This document shows, piece after piece, positions 26,826-37,130 of a stretch of 64,000 bases of DNA. The translations under genes and the position numbers were made by a program. Below the pieces are notes generated by a model. That model saw only the letters and a list, made by a program, of their open reading frames with translations, was not told the origin of the DNA and ran no database searches. How positions within the stretch are numbered: position 1 is the stretch's first letter; each line of letters opens with the position of its first letter. The stretch is from CAYZGU01 sp964478165 (GTDB taxonomy: Bacteria; Poribacteria; WGA-4E; JAJDTR01). Where the stretch lies: the NCBI GenBank assembly GCA_964478165.1, contig CAYZGU010000016.1, positions 62,001 through 126,000 of the forward strand, read 5' to 3'.

Positions 26826-28001
26826 TTAAGTGCCCAGGCGTTTGTCCTCTTCCACAAGCCATTCCGAGTCTGCCATTGGCATCTGATCTGGTGCCTCTAA
26901 TCCGGCCTCCGCACGCCAACGCGTGAGTGGGTGGACACGGTTCACTTGCGGCAATTGAACCCGGGTTCCATACGCCGCCGATTCGAAGATTCCCATAATA
27001 ATCTCGATTACATGACGACCTTCTGCGCCACTACATTCGTGCTCTCGTCCTTCATCGAGCGCCCTTACATACTCATCCACAAACCAATAATCACCTTCGT
27101 TCAGGGTGGAATTCGGTTTAATAGATTTTGAGGCCTCCGCAAAACTCTCAGCGTAGACAGGGGTTAGGGATTCCCATTGGTCGAGGCCTTTTGTCGGCAA
27201 CTCGTGCGGATTCGGCAACCTCCAGGCTCCTTGTGGGTACCAGAGCAATCGCCCTTCTGTGCCATAAAGCTCAACAACATGTGCCTCTACCTCTATGTTG
27301 TCGAATCGATGCTGAAGAAGCGTTCCCGTGACTCCACCGCCGAACTGGAGGTTTGCCGTGAGGTGATCTCCTGCGATGGTCCCATTCCCACGAGGGGCCG
27401 GTAGGACATCGTGTGGGGTAATTGGTCGCCCACGTGTCAGAGCATGCGCCGTGACGCTTTGGCAATGACCCCCGAATTTAATCATGTGTGTCAATAGATG
27501 TGTGCCGATTTCCATCAGACCGAAACCGCCGTAATAGCCCTTTCCACTTGCAAAAATGTAGCGCAAATCTCCAATTTGACCAGCCTCGTATGCCTGATTT
27601 ATCGCTTGGGTCCAAGCACTTAAACGCCACTGATGATGAACTGCAACTTGTACACCTTTTTCAACTGCCTTATCCATTACCGCGTCCGTCTCAAGGAGGT
27701 CCATTCCCATCGGTTTTTCGACCTCAATATTCACTCCATGTTCCAACACCCGCATGGCGAGCGGGGCATGTAACGCGGGAGCAGTTGGGATGGCAACAAT
27801 ATCCGGCTTCGTTTGACTAATCATTGCGTCGAGATCCGTGAATCGATCCGCGACATCAAGTTCATTGCCCAAGATTGCCAGTCGATCCTCTAGCAAGTCA
27901 CACAAACCGACCACCTCAGTACGCGGATGAGCATGATAGACTCTAGCAGCTGACGTTCCCCGAGAGCGACAGCCTAAAATAGCAACGCGATATGTTTTCA
28001 T
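26826..28001 (-). CDS. Gfo/Idh/MocA family oxidoreductase
   Basis: 391 aa from the ATG at 27999-28001, which follows AAAGGGGGAAAC. The N-terminal Rossmann domain has 'RVAILGCRSRGTSAARVY', then 'GLCDLLEDRLAILGNEL' and the family Glu-Lys-Pro in 'VNIEVEKPMGMDLLETD'. The downstream catalytic region has 'HHQWRLSAWTQAINQAY' and 'EIGTHLLTHMIKFGG'. The family uses NAD(P) to oxidise or epimerise sugars and inositols. The C-terminus is compositionally normal. Downstream 'ggt' is on the same strand after a 183-bp gap. Confidence 0.9.
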   Translation of the reverse strand: MKTYRVAILGCRSRGTSAARVYHAHPRTEVVGLCDLLEDRLAILGNELDVADRFTDLDAMISQTKPDIVAIPTAPALHAPLAMRVLEHGVNIEVEKPMGMDLLETDAVMDKAVEKGVQVAVHHQWRLSAWTQAINQAYEAGQIGDLRYIFASGKGYYGGFGLMEIGTHLLTHMIKFGGHCQSVTAHALTRGRPITPHDVLPAPRGNGTIAGDHLTANLQFGGGVTGTLLQHRFDNIEVEAHVVELYGTEGRLLWYPQGAWRLPNPHELPTKGLDQWESLTPVYAESFAEASKSIKPNSTLNEGDYWFVDEYVRALDEGREHECSGAEGRHVIEIIMGIFESAAYGTRVQLPQVNRVHPLTRWRAEAGLEAPDQMPMADSEWLVEEDKRLGT

Positions 28002-29573
28002 GTTTCCCCCTTTGAGAGCCAGGATTAAGGATTCGAGATAGTGAGTATTAATGAACATCCAGATTACTACAAAGGACACAACTAACCGGTAGAGACCTCG
28101 GGTGATTCATCCCCAATGCGTTCCCAGTATGCGCCAGGCACGGTAGTCTGGGAAGCTCTGTTTACTCCAAAATCTTCACGGGCCATGAATACGGAGCGTC
28201 TTGTCTACTGGTGCGGACATGCACAGAATCCATTGACTCTGTCTAGCAATACGGGCAGCAATGCCGTACAAATGACCATAGTTCATAACTATCAGCAACA
28301 TCGCAATCTGACGAGAATCAGAAAAGTCTTTGCACGAACCATCCACAGATAACGAACAAACGAGTTTTGATGCGAAAAACAGACTGTGACCGCCTACACG
28401 ATCCATACTAACAGACTTTCGTCCATTTTACAACCAACAAAATTGCGTGCGCTTATTCGTCAGTGTACGTAGATTCGCAAACCGTTCTGAACGTAGGCAA
28501 GTGATGTTCTCCAGTACAAGATGTGCAAATAGTGCGATAGGTCCATAGAAAATCGGACAATTAGACGGGAAACACTTCGTTCCTGATGCAAATTTCAACG
28601 CCATCGCATTCAGGCTGATGCCCAGGGGTATGACAGGAATACGGTTGGGACCGATGAGTCCGGTGCATGCAAGCCGTGTTTCACTTTCCACAGCTGGAAC
28701 GTATGACCGATAACAGCTGCTAGAACTGCGACCTGTATTCGGCGATCGCGCGGGCATCGCAAAGCATACTCATCTTCGAAAACATGATTAACATAGAAAC
28801 AACCAATCCCGTTGGTCATGTAGATGCTATTCTGTCTTGACGGAATGAATTAGAGGATGAATCGTCTAGCCAGGCTCTCAGATTCGCACCCATTTGGGTG
28901 AAAGGTGTTGGCTATTATTAAGCTATCTATGCCGTTGAGAGCATTCATGTCGATATTTCAGCGGCATCTAGTTGTGAATAAGTTTTCTGAATTTGAGACT
29001 CTATTCCAGGCGCGAGATTTAACAGCGACAGATACTTAATCAGCCTGCACCATATGAACTTTCAATTCTAAGACACAACATTCATATGTAACGACTGTTG
29101 TTCTCGTATGCACACGATGCAGAATCGACACGAGCTAGTCCAAAACACGATTGCCAATCATGTGATAAACATAAGAAAATAACCAGAGCGCTGCAGCTCA
29201 TGCCGCGGATAGCTTGCTCCTTATTAGTTGTGGATGAGAAAATATTCTTGCAGCGTTTCAAGGAATCGGATATAATTCAGCCTCATCTCGACAGTTTAGA
29301 CACGACGAATTGAATCGCCGGATATAAACTGTCGGGGCGCAAAACACTAATCCGGGTACTCTTGGCCTTGTCTCTTTAGAATAAGTCGCTCACATTGAGT
29401 CGGTGTTGGACTTCCGAATAGCCATAACGCGCATCTCTACCAGAACACGCATGGTCCACTTCTCAACCGCGCCGCCGCGGCATCAGTTGTGATTCTAAAA
29501 GTTAAGAGGGCTTCTCCCGTTGACCATTCCTTGCTTTAACCACGTTCAGCTAATTCAAAAAAGGAGATGTGAT
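28002..29573. other. 1.6-kb region without an intact gene
   Basis: On the minus strand around 28430-28820, broken frames read 'RRIQVAVLAAVIGHTFQLW' and 'GPIALFAHLVLENITCLR', faintly like PlsY (glycerol-3-phosphate acyltransferase), but without its GGKG motif. Nothing else was recognised. I regard it as decayed coding sequence of uncertain origin. Confidence 0.3.
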
Positions 29574-29999
29574 ATGAAATTAACCGCGAAAACGACATAC
29601 CTTCTAGCGGGGGCACTCCTAGTCCTGCTATGCCAATGGGGTGCGAAATTAATGGTTCCGACAGCAACAGCAGACCACCATACGCACCAGTCAAACGGAA
29701 TCAAATTGGTTGCAATGGTCGACTACCCGCTCGGTAAAAAATCAGAATATCTTGCGTGGGTCAAATCAGTCGGTGATGCTATAAGAGCACCCGAAGAGCT
29801 AAAGCGGATAGCTGCATATGATAATTACCTTGGCGAAAACCCTCATCGCATGGTCGAATTTGAGTTTGCCACGATGCAAGATGCCACGCGATATCTAGAG
29901 CGCGAGGAGATTAAGACAATTTTCGATGAGCTTCCAAATCACACTAGCCGCACAGACCTACACATCTTCGCCCTGCGTGGGGACTATGTCAAACAATAG
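29574..29999 (+). CDS. Small exported protein of unknown function
   Basis: 141 aa; AAGGAG seven bases before ATG at 29574. Residues 1-33 form a signal peptide or N-terminal anchor (MKLTAK..., hydrophobic core, TATADHH). The mature part (about 105 aa) has 'LVAMVDYPLGKKSEYLAWVK', 'RIAAYDNYLGENPHRMVEFE' and 'DATRYLEREEIKTIFDELP'. Its beta-alpha-beta rhythm, with an acid-rich strand 'HRMVEFEF', recalls dimeric alpha-beta barrel proteins (monooxygenase/Dabb-like), but no active-site signature is certain. It stands alone between two long degraded regions; good ribosome site and codon structure argue it is real. Confidence 0.7.
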   Translation: MKLTAKTTYLLAGALLVLLCQWGAKLMVPTATADHHTHQSNGIKLVAMVDYPLGKKSEYLAWVKSVGDAIRAPEELKRIAAYDNYLGENPHRMVEFEFATMQDATRYLEREEIKTIFDELPNHTSRTDLHIFALRGDYVKQ

Positions 30000-30399
30000 C
30001 ACCCACACCAACACCAAATCCTGTTATCACGTTTAGCAATGGAATTTGGCCCAAGATATGGCGATTTATGCTTGGCAGCAGATTGACTAGGTGTGTTTCA
30101 TACGAACGCCCACAGATGCTGCCAAGACATTAAGAAGTTGAGCTCTGACCCATCTCCTGAGGCAGGTAGTCTAAAACACGCTTTATGGTATTTCTGCCAT
30201 CCTTCCTGACCACGCTGCAAATGAGAATCTGCTCCTGTCATTCTGCGGAAATAGAAATTGGACTTCCGAAGTGCCACACGCGTATCGAACTTGCGAAACG
30301 AGTGTGTACGGCATTACCCACCAATTTGGGAAGGCCATTCTAACCGACCAAGTCAAACTTCACGACTGCACACATCAAAACAGTTCTGAGGCTTTTGAG
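30000..30399. other. Intergenic region
   Basis: No feature recognised; probably decayed 3' sequence continuing from the phytanoyl-CoA dioxygenase-like remnant on the minus strand. Confidence 0.3.
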
Positions 30400-30760
30400 A
30401 GACGTCTCACCTATGAAAACATTCGGACGAGCCTACGCGATTCCGGAATGCTGTCAAGATCGGAAATAACAGCTGACGCTCGCGAATGCTTCCCATTTAC
30501 AAGCCAAATTGAGTTGTTTGTTTGGAAGAATCTGATCGTCTGCCGACATGTGAACGTCTTTCTCGGAGAAATTAACAATCCCTGGATTCTGGTCATGAAT
30601 ACAGCGTAGCGTGTTCGGGACCAATCCTGTCAAGCACGTGTCCGAGAGTACCCAAGTTGTGTTAATCTGAAAAATATGTCTTTGAAAAATCGCTGCGAGG
30701 TCTCGTTCAATCCAGTGTGACTTATAGTTCAACACTTTACAAATCATCATAAGTGCGAAC
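30400..30760 (-). pseudogene. Phytanoyl-CoA dioxygenase (PhyH)-like remnant
   Basis: Minus-strand frames, broken by stops and at least one frameshift, give 'ERDLAAIFQR', 'NTLRCIHDQNPGIVNFSE', 'LNLACKWEAFA' and, in another frame, 'SDLDSIPESRRLVRMF'. These fall in the order of PhyH proteins ('R.IHD...', 'K.N.K..WEAFAWHQD', 'D.DGIPEPRLV..MFFLD'). The HxD iron ligands are not preserved. Family call by pattern; moderate to low certainty. Confidence 0.4.
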
Positions 30761-31032
30761 TTCGGGAGTGAGATGAGCCAGTTTAATTTGTCTCCTCGCT
30801 ACTTTCCCCTTTGACATGTAGGTTCCACATTTGTCAAGGCGAATGTAATTCTAACGGAAATACACCTGAGTTCGCGAACGCTTACCGCTCATCTACACAG
30901 ATTCATTTCAGCAGTCTGGCGCCTCTAATAGTGGTACTAACATATAATACGCCGACTCCTCGCAGGAACCGATGTTCGAAGTGGATGCACCAATGAATGC
31001 TGTGAGCCTTTTCTTTTCGTGCCGCTCAGAGC
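30761..31032. other. Intergenic region
   Basis: No feature recognised downstream of the beta-propeller gene. Confidence 0.3.
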
Positions 31033-32082
31033 TTAGGACTCCGATACAGCACTCACAATCCGCCATACGCCACGCATATCAGCGACCGTTCCATCGCATC
31101 CCTCGTAGACCATGCGAAACCGGGGAATCCCTCCTTCCTGCACTGGCAGTTTATACACACTCATCTCCGAACACTTAGCGGTATCCCAAGCACTGCCCCC
31201 CGGAGAGATTATCGGTTGCGGATTCTTGCGCCAACACAATCCGTCCTTTGAGGTTGCTTGGAGAATGTGCGTTTCGCCTGCTGATGCGTATCCAGCGTAG
31301 TACATCACGTAACTTCCATCGGGGATGCGGACGATTTCGGGTGCAAATGCAATATGTCGGTCATAGGCTGTATCCTTCGCAATTCGAAATCCTGGCTCCT
31401 TTCGAAAAATGAGACCGTCATTAGACAGTGCGCTGATGATGCCGCCGCCCATATCGCAGCAATACAAACGACATCTTCCATCATCCAGATATACTATTCT
31501 TGGAGCGTTGACGTTACGTTTTGCAGCCGAGAAACGAACTCCCCGTTCCACCCGCCAAACCAGACCGCCATCGTCCGAGATTGCGCTGCGTATAGAATTC
31601 TGTATGGACTGGGGTCCGGGACAGCATTCGAAATACATGCGAAGTCGCCAGTCGTCATCGGGAATGGGCACCACTTCCGATGAGACGACCCGGTATTCGC
31701 CCGCACCGCCCTGCTCTGCTGATAGTCGGATTCCCGGTTCAGGAGCCCACATCACACCATCCGATGAGGTGGCACTCAAGATTCGTGTTGTGGCGTTATC
31801 ATAATCGCTAGCACCCCCTGCAAAGCCAGTACGTGGCTGAATCTGGGTGTAATACAAGCGATAACTACCATTCCGCAAGGTCACGACTCTGGGGCTAACA
31901 GCGCCGCACAGACCCGTGCGTTCAAGAGTACTCGACCATCGCGCTTCAGGGCGTGGATTCACATCCCGGTCTGGAGGAGCATCAACGGCAATGCGTTGGT
32001 CATTTAACCAACAGGTCCCTGGATTCGTCGGAACCGCGTTAGCGAGTGATAAACAAGCTTGGGATTGGGACAGGTCAATCAT
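31033..32082 (-). CDS. Beta-propeller glycosidase-like protein (GH43/GH32/GH130 fold)
   Basis: 349 aa, cytoplasmic by absence of a signal peptide. Five repeated blades are visible, each with a 'PRVV.L.NGSYRLYYT' or 'PEIVRIPDGSYVMYYAG' strand pair and an 'S.DG..W/F..E.G.R' strand: 'RILSATSSDGVMWAPEPGI', 'IRSAISDDGGLVWRVERGV', 'IISALSNDGLIFRKEPGF', 'ILQATSKDGLCWRKNPQP'. This is the pattern of five-bladed propellers acting on arabinan, fructan or mannosides. Catalytic acids cannot be assigned by eye, so the reaction is open. No ribosome site is evident before the ATG. Neighbours are dead genes. Confidence 0.7.
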   Translation of the reverse strand: MIDLSQSQACLSLANAVPTNPGTCWLNDQRIAVDAPPDRDVNPRPEARWSSTLERTGLCGAVSPRVVTLRNGSYRLYYTQIQPRTGFAGGASDYDNATTRILSATSSDGVMWAPEPGIRLSAEQGGAGEYRVVSSEVVPIPDDDWRLRMYFECCPGPQSIQNSIRSAISDDGGLVWRVERGVRFSAAKRNVNAPRIVYLDDGRCRLYCCDMGGGIISALSNDGLIFRKEPGFRIAKDTAYDRHIAFAPEIVRIPDGSYVMYYAGYASAGETHILQATSKDGLCWRKNPQPIISPGGSAWDTAKCSEMSVYKLPVQEGGIPRFRMVYEGCDGTVADMRGVWRIVSAVSES

Positions 32083-32609
32083 TATAAATTCGCGACGTAG
32101 CCTCTACAAGTCTATAAGTCAAAGCACACCGCGCCTCCTAATATGGAATTTTAGTCGTAGCTCTTATTAATCAATCATCATGTCTAAGAAACAATATGCT
32201 CTAGGGTATTACGGTTTGTTGTAGTCAGACGCGTTGGAATCAGCAATCCATTGGCTTATGCTTCTACGTCCGGCGGAAACACGCTCATGATGTACAACCT
32301 CATCCCCATGGGATGGGCTCGGAATTCGCCCCGCGTGGGTGCCGTTGGAATGCGTGTACGTGGGACTCCAAATTCACGCCGTGGAGTACACGAGAACTTG
32401 CAGAAGCTATAGCTCGCGTTCGGAGTTTTGCAGAAGTGCGTCAGATTCTCGGCATTTAGGGCCCTCTTTATCCGTATTCTATGTGACGTAGGAGTAGAGA
32501 TTAAGTTGATGTGTCGAAAAGCTATGAAACCGACGGCTCCTAGATTAACGGTAATTTCCGAATATCATCGCAACTCTCCTGGATGTATGGGAACTCGGTC
32601 CATGACTTC
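32083..32609. other. Intergenic region with a possible further gene remnant
   Basis: On the minus strand about 32250-32400 keeps an uninterrupted frame reading 'REFGVPRTRIPTAPTRGEF', 'AHPMGMRLYIMSVFPPDVEA' before a stop. It looks protein-like but the family was not recognised, and it has no intact 5' end. Confidence 0.3.
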
Positions 32610-33390
32610 CTAAGCTCGTTTATGCTCTGTAGCAGAATGGATGTCCCACGAATCCTGATGTCCCGTTAGCACAAGCATCTCTACCAGCCATGCCTCATTG
32701 GCTAGGCCGGCATCGGGAAGATGTCGTATGAGCCCACCCCCAGCTGTGACTATATAGGACCAATACAGCACTTCGAACATCCAAGATTGTGAATATCTAC
32801 TCTTTGATTGAAAACTTTGACTGCAAATTGACAAAGTCCAATTCCTTCTACTGTTCCAAATCGTCTTTTCCACACACCACGTAGTCTCATGCACTTCAGG
32901 CGGCATTCCCTCAGCATCCCGGGTGAACTGCCTCAGAATATACCCCTTTTGCCTTAGCCAGTTGGCATAATCATGTCCATGAGTCCAGTCGTCGCGGCGG
33001 GTGTGACTGGACTGGCAGTATCGGTATTCACCATTCGCACACGTGTCAATCCGCCTATGGGCACTCGCAAGGCGCAGATTCGGAATGACCCCACAGTCAT
33101 AACCCGATTCTACAAGGCTACGAGTAACCAATGGGAACGTATCCAGGAAAAATCCGTTCCCGTTACCATTGACATGTACCGAGCTTTGGTACATCTCGAT
33201 CATAAAACTCGCGGCTCGGCGTACACGTCGAATCTTGACAGAAACTATGTGTGAACGCAACACCCTCATCAACTAGGTTCTCGATATTCGGCGTCGAAAC
33301 ATACGGGTTACCCAAACGACCAATCGTGTCGTAAGGCTGGCGATGGGTGCAGATTCAGAGAATATTGGAACCCGATGACAACTGGTGTCT
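32610..33390 (-). pseudogene. Sulfatase, degraded
   Basis: Minus strand. Near 33340 'NIL*ICTHRQPYDTIGRLG' carries a TGA stop, followed by 'PYVSTPNIENLVDEGVAFTH' and 'FCQDSTCTPSR', the Cys-x-Pro-Ser-Arg signature whose Cys becomes formylglycine. A frameshift follows. The next frame has 'SSVHVNGNGNGFF', 'DTFPLVTRSLVESGYDCGV', 'ASAHRRID', 'WTHGHDYANWLRQKGY' and 'GMPPEVHETTWCVEKTI', all sulfatase core order. The C-terminal part is unrecognisable. At least one nonsense change and one frameshift make it dead. The intact ancestor would have removed sulfate esters from host or algal polysaccharides. Confidence 0.8.
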
Positions 33391-33611
33391 GCTCTGGGGT
33401 GTGGACATGTACTAATGACCCCCCAATGCCGAAGGATATTTTCGATGTGCCGATCATTTTCTGAGAAGAGGGAGCCGTGCACCTGTCTACCGAAACATAG
33501 TTAAATCGATAGGGAGGTGCGCGTTGTGTCCATACACACGACTTGAAAACCGTGTAGAAAATCTATCAAAGTATGGAATCGGTTTTACATTACTTCCAAG
33601 CATTTGAATCT
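33391..33611. other. Spacer between the sulfatase remnant and the permease stop
   Basis: No feature recognised. Confidence 0.3.
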
Positions 33612-36200
33612 CTATTCTGTCCGTAATGATTGGACGAGTTTCATTTTACTCATTCGCCATGACGGATATATCCCTGCTAACGTGGATGCAGCAAGTGAAA
33701 CCCCAAGTCCGAGAATTAAATGTAAAGGTGCTGGCTGCATCTGCACGGTCCATCCGAAGGAGCGAACGTTGATAACATATATCAGGATTGCGCCTAGTAG
33801 CAGACCTGTTGGGATTGCTATAACTCCGGCGAACGCTCCCATCAATACTGTCTCGAACATTGTTAATTTTGAGAGCTGTCTCCCGGTAAGACCGAGCGCG
33901 CGTAATGTACCCACCTCACGCGCGCGTTCTAGCTGAAGACTCATCAACGCAGAGAGCACCCCAATGAAAGCAACAATGATTGCAAGAATTTGCAAAGCAG
34001 CGGTAATACTAAACGTTCTATCAAATACCGCGAGAGCGGACTCTCTTAACACCTTATTTGAACGAATTACTAATTCAAGTTTCCCTTTAAAAGCAGCCTG
34101 AATTTCCTCAATCTTCTTGGAAATATCAACTCCAGGTTGGAGATAGAGCGCAGCTGAGGAGAAATGGGGATCACTCCAAAATTCACGATAGACCTCATCA
34201 TGAATAATTGCACACAAACGGACATCGAAGTCATAGGCCACACCAACAACCTTGAATGGCATTTCACCGCGGTCCGTGAATAGAGTTACCGTATCATTGA
34301 CGCCAATTTTATAGCGAGTGGCTAGTGGTTCGTTAACAATCAGTCCACCCGCTTTCAGGGCATTCCAAGTTTCACGCGGAGACCCAATAGCAGACTTGTA
34401 CTGACGCTTTTTGCCTGCGATGTCGCGTGAGACAGCCGCCAAAATGAGGGAACCAATTCCGCTCGCGTGAACCTCGACACTTCGAGCCGTGGCAATCTCT
34501 GCAATAGCCGGAATTGTTCGCAATTGCTTGAGGGCCCACGGGTCAAGCCTCTCAGTGAGATGACCACTAGAGAGTGTTGGTGGGGTTACAAAAATATCAG
34601 CCTGCAGCAAATCGGTCAACCACCGTTCAACAGTGCCACGAAAACTTCCCATCATCACGCTTACGCCGATAATCACACTAACTGCAATCATCAGTGCCGC
34701 AACAGTGACAGACGTGCGACTCAAGGAGCGATCGATGTTGCGAAGCGCCATTACCCCTAGCACAGGCACTCTGCATCGCGTCGGATTATGCGTTGCTATT
34801 TTAATGAGAGCACGCATAATCGATGGGGTCAAGAGCGCCATTCCTATCAGAACCATGAGCACGCCAATAAAGGCAATTATGAGATGCAATTGCGGTAGTA
34901 GTAAGCCAATCCCAATGAGCAGCGCGCTAACCCCTCCAATTCTAGTCCAACGAATGGCTTGCACTGTCCGGGCTTCAATGTCGCTTCTTTGAAGATTACT
35001 TATCGGAGAGATCTGGGTAGCTTGATACGCAGGGAGAAGTGCTCCAACAATTGCCGCCGATAAACCAAAAAGAATTCCTTTGAAGAGCGTCAGAAACGGA
35101 ACGTCGACTTCGCGAACGCTATTTACAAAGAACAAATCGTTGATACTGTTTGTGACCAAAGCTACGGCCCCCCTCCCGAGAATTGGACCCATCACCAATC
35201 CGAGCAGCGCCCCCGCTAGTCCAAGCAGACACGCCTCAGCGAGAATTATACCGAAGATCTCTGCACGGGTTGTTCCGACAGCTCGTAGCCTTCCAATGAC
35301 CGAGAGTTGTTGTAACACGCTAAACGAAACAGTGTTGTAGATCAGAAACATGCCCACAAGCAGAGCCAGTAAACTCAATGCCGTAAGATTAAGGCGGAAC
35401 GATTTTGTCATCTGGACGACCGCGCCCCGCCGTGCTTCGGAAGTTTCGATTCGTGTCCCCGCTGGAAGCATCGATTGGACGCGATGAAGCAACTCCTGAC
35501 CTAACCGGGTTCCCGGAAGAACAACGTCGATACGGTCTAGAGTGCCTTCCTTCCCAAACATTTCTTGAGCAGTAGCAATGTCGGCTAGTAACACATTTTC
35601 GAACGAGCTTGCCAGCCGCTTATTTTCTGAGCTGATTACACCTACAATTCGCAGGCGGTGTTGATGACTTCCTACCCGAACAACAAGCGTGTCACCCACG
35701 ATTAATTGATGCTCATCTCCAAATTGTTCCCCAATTACCACCGTATTTGGATGAGCCATGAATAAAATCAAATCTTGTTGGTCCGAGATGCCGATCTGAA
35801 TCGGACCAACTCCCTTCCGGAACGATTCTCCCGCAAAGACATCAATCCCTAAAAGATGCATGACTCTTCCGTTTACGGACTCCGCCTTAACATACCCTTC
35901 AACAACTGGAACGATTTGGCGATAGCCCAGTTCGCGACGAATCCGCACATACACTGCTTCGTCAACTCCTAAGGGACCCCCCAAAATCTGATGAGTGGCA
36001 CTACCCACAACCAAATCTGTCCCAATGTCGAAGGCCCGATGTACGGATGAGTTGGCAAGGTCGATAGCAATAATCATCCCGACGCCGATAGAGACTCCAA
36101 CGATGAAGAACAGACTCTGAAACGGATTACGACACGCATGCCTGGATGCTAATCGACACAGCGTGTTGATCTTTCGGCGAACTCCGTAATCATGCGTCAT
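33612..36200 (-). CDS. FtsX-like ABC transporter permease (two-domain, LolC/MacB type)
   Basis: 862 aa from the ATG at 36198-36200, which overlaps the 3' end of the ATPase gene by 11 nt. An N-terminal helix ('SLFFIVGVSIGVGMIIAID') is followed by a large periplasmic domain with 'HQILGGPLGVDEAVY'. The first four-helix FtsX block spans about residues 275-400 ('ALLVGMFLIYNTVSFSVLQQL'). A second periplasmic domain follows, then a final FtsX block ('AREVGTLRALGLTGRQLSKL'). The double-FtsX layout suits export or extraction of lipids or lipoproteins in the Lol/MacB class. It pairs with the ATPase just upstream. Confidence 0.88.
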   Translation of the reverse strand: MTHDYGVRRKINTLCRLASRHACRNPFQSLFFIVGVSIGVGMIIAIDLANSSVHRAFDIGTDLVVGSATHQILGGPLGVDEAVYVRIRRELGYRQIVPVVEGYVKAESVNGRVMHLLGIDVFAGESFRKGVGPIQIGISDQQDLILFMAHPNTVVIGEQFGDEHQLIVGDTLVVRVGSHQHRLRIVGVISSENKRLASSFENVLLADIATAQEMFGKEGTLDRIDVVLPGTRLGQELLHRVQSMLPAGTRIETSEARRGAVVQMTKSFRLNLTALSLLALLVGMFLIYNTVSFSVLQQLSVIGRLRAVGTTRAEIFGIILAEACLLGLAGALLGLVMGPILGRGAVALVTNSINDLFFVNSVREVDVPFLTLFKGILFGLSAAIVGALLPAYQATQISPISNLQRSDIEARTVQAIRWTRIGGVSALLIGIGLLLPQLHLIIAFIGVLMVLIGMALLTPSIMRALIKIATHNPTRCRVPVLGVMALRNIDRSLSRTSVTVAALMIAVSVIIGVSVMMGSFRGTVERWLTDLLQADIFVTPPTLSSGHLTERLDPWALKQLRTIPAIAEIATARSVEVHASGIGSLILAAVSRDIAGKKRQYKSAIGSPRETWNALKAGGLIVNEPLATRYKIGVNDTVTLFTDRGEMPFKVVGVAYDFDVRLCAIIHDEVYREFWSDPHFSSAALYLQPGVDISKKIEEIQAAFKGKLELVIRSNKVLRESALAVFDRTFSITAALQILAIIVAFIGVLSALMSLQLERAREVGTLRALGLTGRQLSKLTMFETVLMGAFAGVIAIPTGLLLGAILIYVINVRSFGWTVQMQPAPLHLILGLGVSLAASTLAGIYPSWRMSKMKLVQSLRTE

Positions 36201-36939
36201 ACAAGTGTAGTTTTCCTCGATCGATTTGAAACACGCGGTCCGCACGCTGTGCAATCTCAGTGGCATGAGTGGCCATTATCAGTGTTTTTCCGGAATTCCT
36301 ACTCAAACGCAGTAAGAGCGACAGGACTTTTTCGCTATTGTCAGCATCCAGATTACCTGTCGGCTCATCTGCGAGCAAAAGCAATGGGTTGTTTACCAAA
36401 GCACGAGCAATGGCAACGCGCTGCTGTTCACCACCACTCAATTTGTCGGGATAGCTATCCAGTCGGGCCGAAAGTCCAACAGCGTCCAGAAGCGAGACAC
36501 TGTACTGGACACTTCGGGGAGCGCCCGATAAGTCGAGTGGCAAGCTCACATTTTCGAGCACCGTTAGGGTTGGAATAAGATTGAAGAATTGGAATACGAA
36601 ACCGATGTGGTTCCGTCGGAAGAGCGTGCGTTCGTTTTCACTCATGTGGTTGAGACCAATTTCCCCATCAGGAGTTTGAATCAATATGTCGCCGGAACAC
36701 GGGAGATCAAGACCCGCTATGAGGTTGAGCAACGTGCTCTTTCCACTGCCAGATTGTCCCAGAACGCAAACGAATTCACCCTCATAAAATTGCTCACTAA
36801 CCCGATCCAACACGAAATGATGTTGACTACCCTGCTTGTGTTGTTTGCTCAAACTGTTCAAACGTATAATTCGATTACGCACTATAATCCTTTCCGGTAC
36901 TAAGATGGCCTTTCGGTACGCCACACGTTCAGGAGTCAT
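36190..36939 (-). CDS. ABC transporter ATP-binding protein (LolD/MacB-like)
   Basis: 249 aa. Walker A 'GQSGSGKSTLLNLIAG', Q-loop 'FVFQFFNLIPTLTVLENV', signature 'LSGGEQQRVAIARAL', Walker B 'LLLADEPTGNLD' and the switch His 'IMATHATEI' are all intact. The ATG (36937-36939) overlaps the stop of the upstream permease tail as ATGA, so it is probably translated by coupling; an internal GTG with its own AAGGA is an alternative. It powers the FtsX-like permease encoded immediately downstream. Together with the second ATPase-permease pair upstream this forms a four-gene export cluster. Confidence 0.92.
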   Translation of the reverse strand: MTPERVAYRKAILVPERIIVRNRIIRLNSLSKQHKQGSQHHFVLDRVSEQFYEGEFVCVLGQSGSGKSTLLNLIAGLDLPCSGDILIQTPDGEIGLNHMSENERTLFRRNHIGFVFQFFNLIPTLTVLENVSLPLDLSGAPRSVQYSVSLLDAVGLSARLDSYPDKLSGGEQQRVAIARALVNNPLLLLADEPTGNLDADNSEKVLSLLLRLSRNSGKTLIMATHATEIAQRADRVFQIDRGKLHLYDA

Positions 36940-37130
36940 CCCGATTTTAGATAGGACAATAGCGGCGCACGAACGATAACCAAAACAGACGCGACGCTAA
37001 CAATTACCCCCACGAGAAACACGAGAAATAATGTCACGAAGATAGAAAACACCGGCACGGTACTGACGGATTCGAAGATTCGAGGTGCTACGGCGATTAG
37101 CGCAGAACAAGTTCCGATTAACATTCCTAC
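36936..37130 (-). pseudogene. C-terminal tail of the split FtsX-like permease
   Basis: In the same frame directly after the TAG at 37131-37133. It encodes 'VGMLIGTCSALIAVAPR', a transmembrane helix ('FVTLFLVFLVGVIVSVASVL') and the typical end 'RAPLLSYLKSG'. This is the last helix pair of an FtsX domain. It begins with an ATG (37122-37124) after GTAGGTAGGA, so it could be reinitiated or reached by stop readthrough. Its own stop is coupled (ATGA) to the ATPase at 36939. Confidence 0.75.

Noticed and set aside
28428..28820. PlsY-like broken frames
   Set aside because: The diagnostic GGKG motif and the N-terminal SGNPGATN region are missing, so the similarity is too weak to call a pseudogene.
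32973..33254. 93-codon plus-strand frame
   Set aside because: It is antisense to the sulfatase remnant, whose conserved motifs are on the minus strand.
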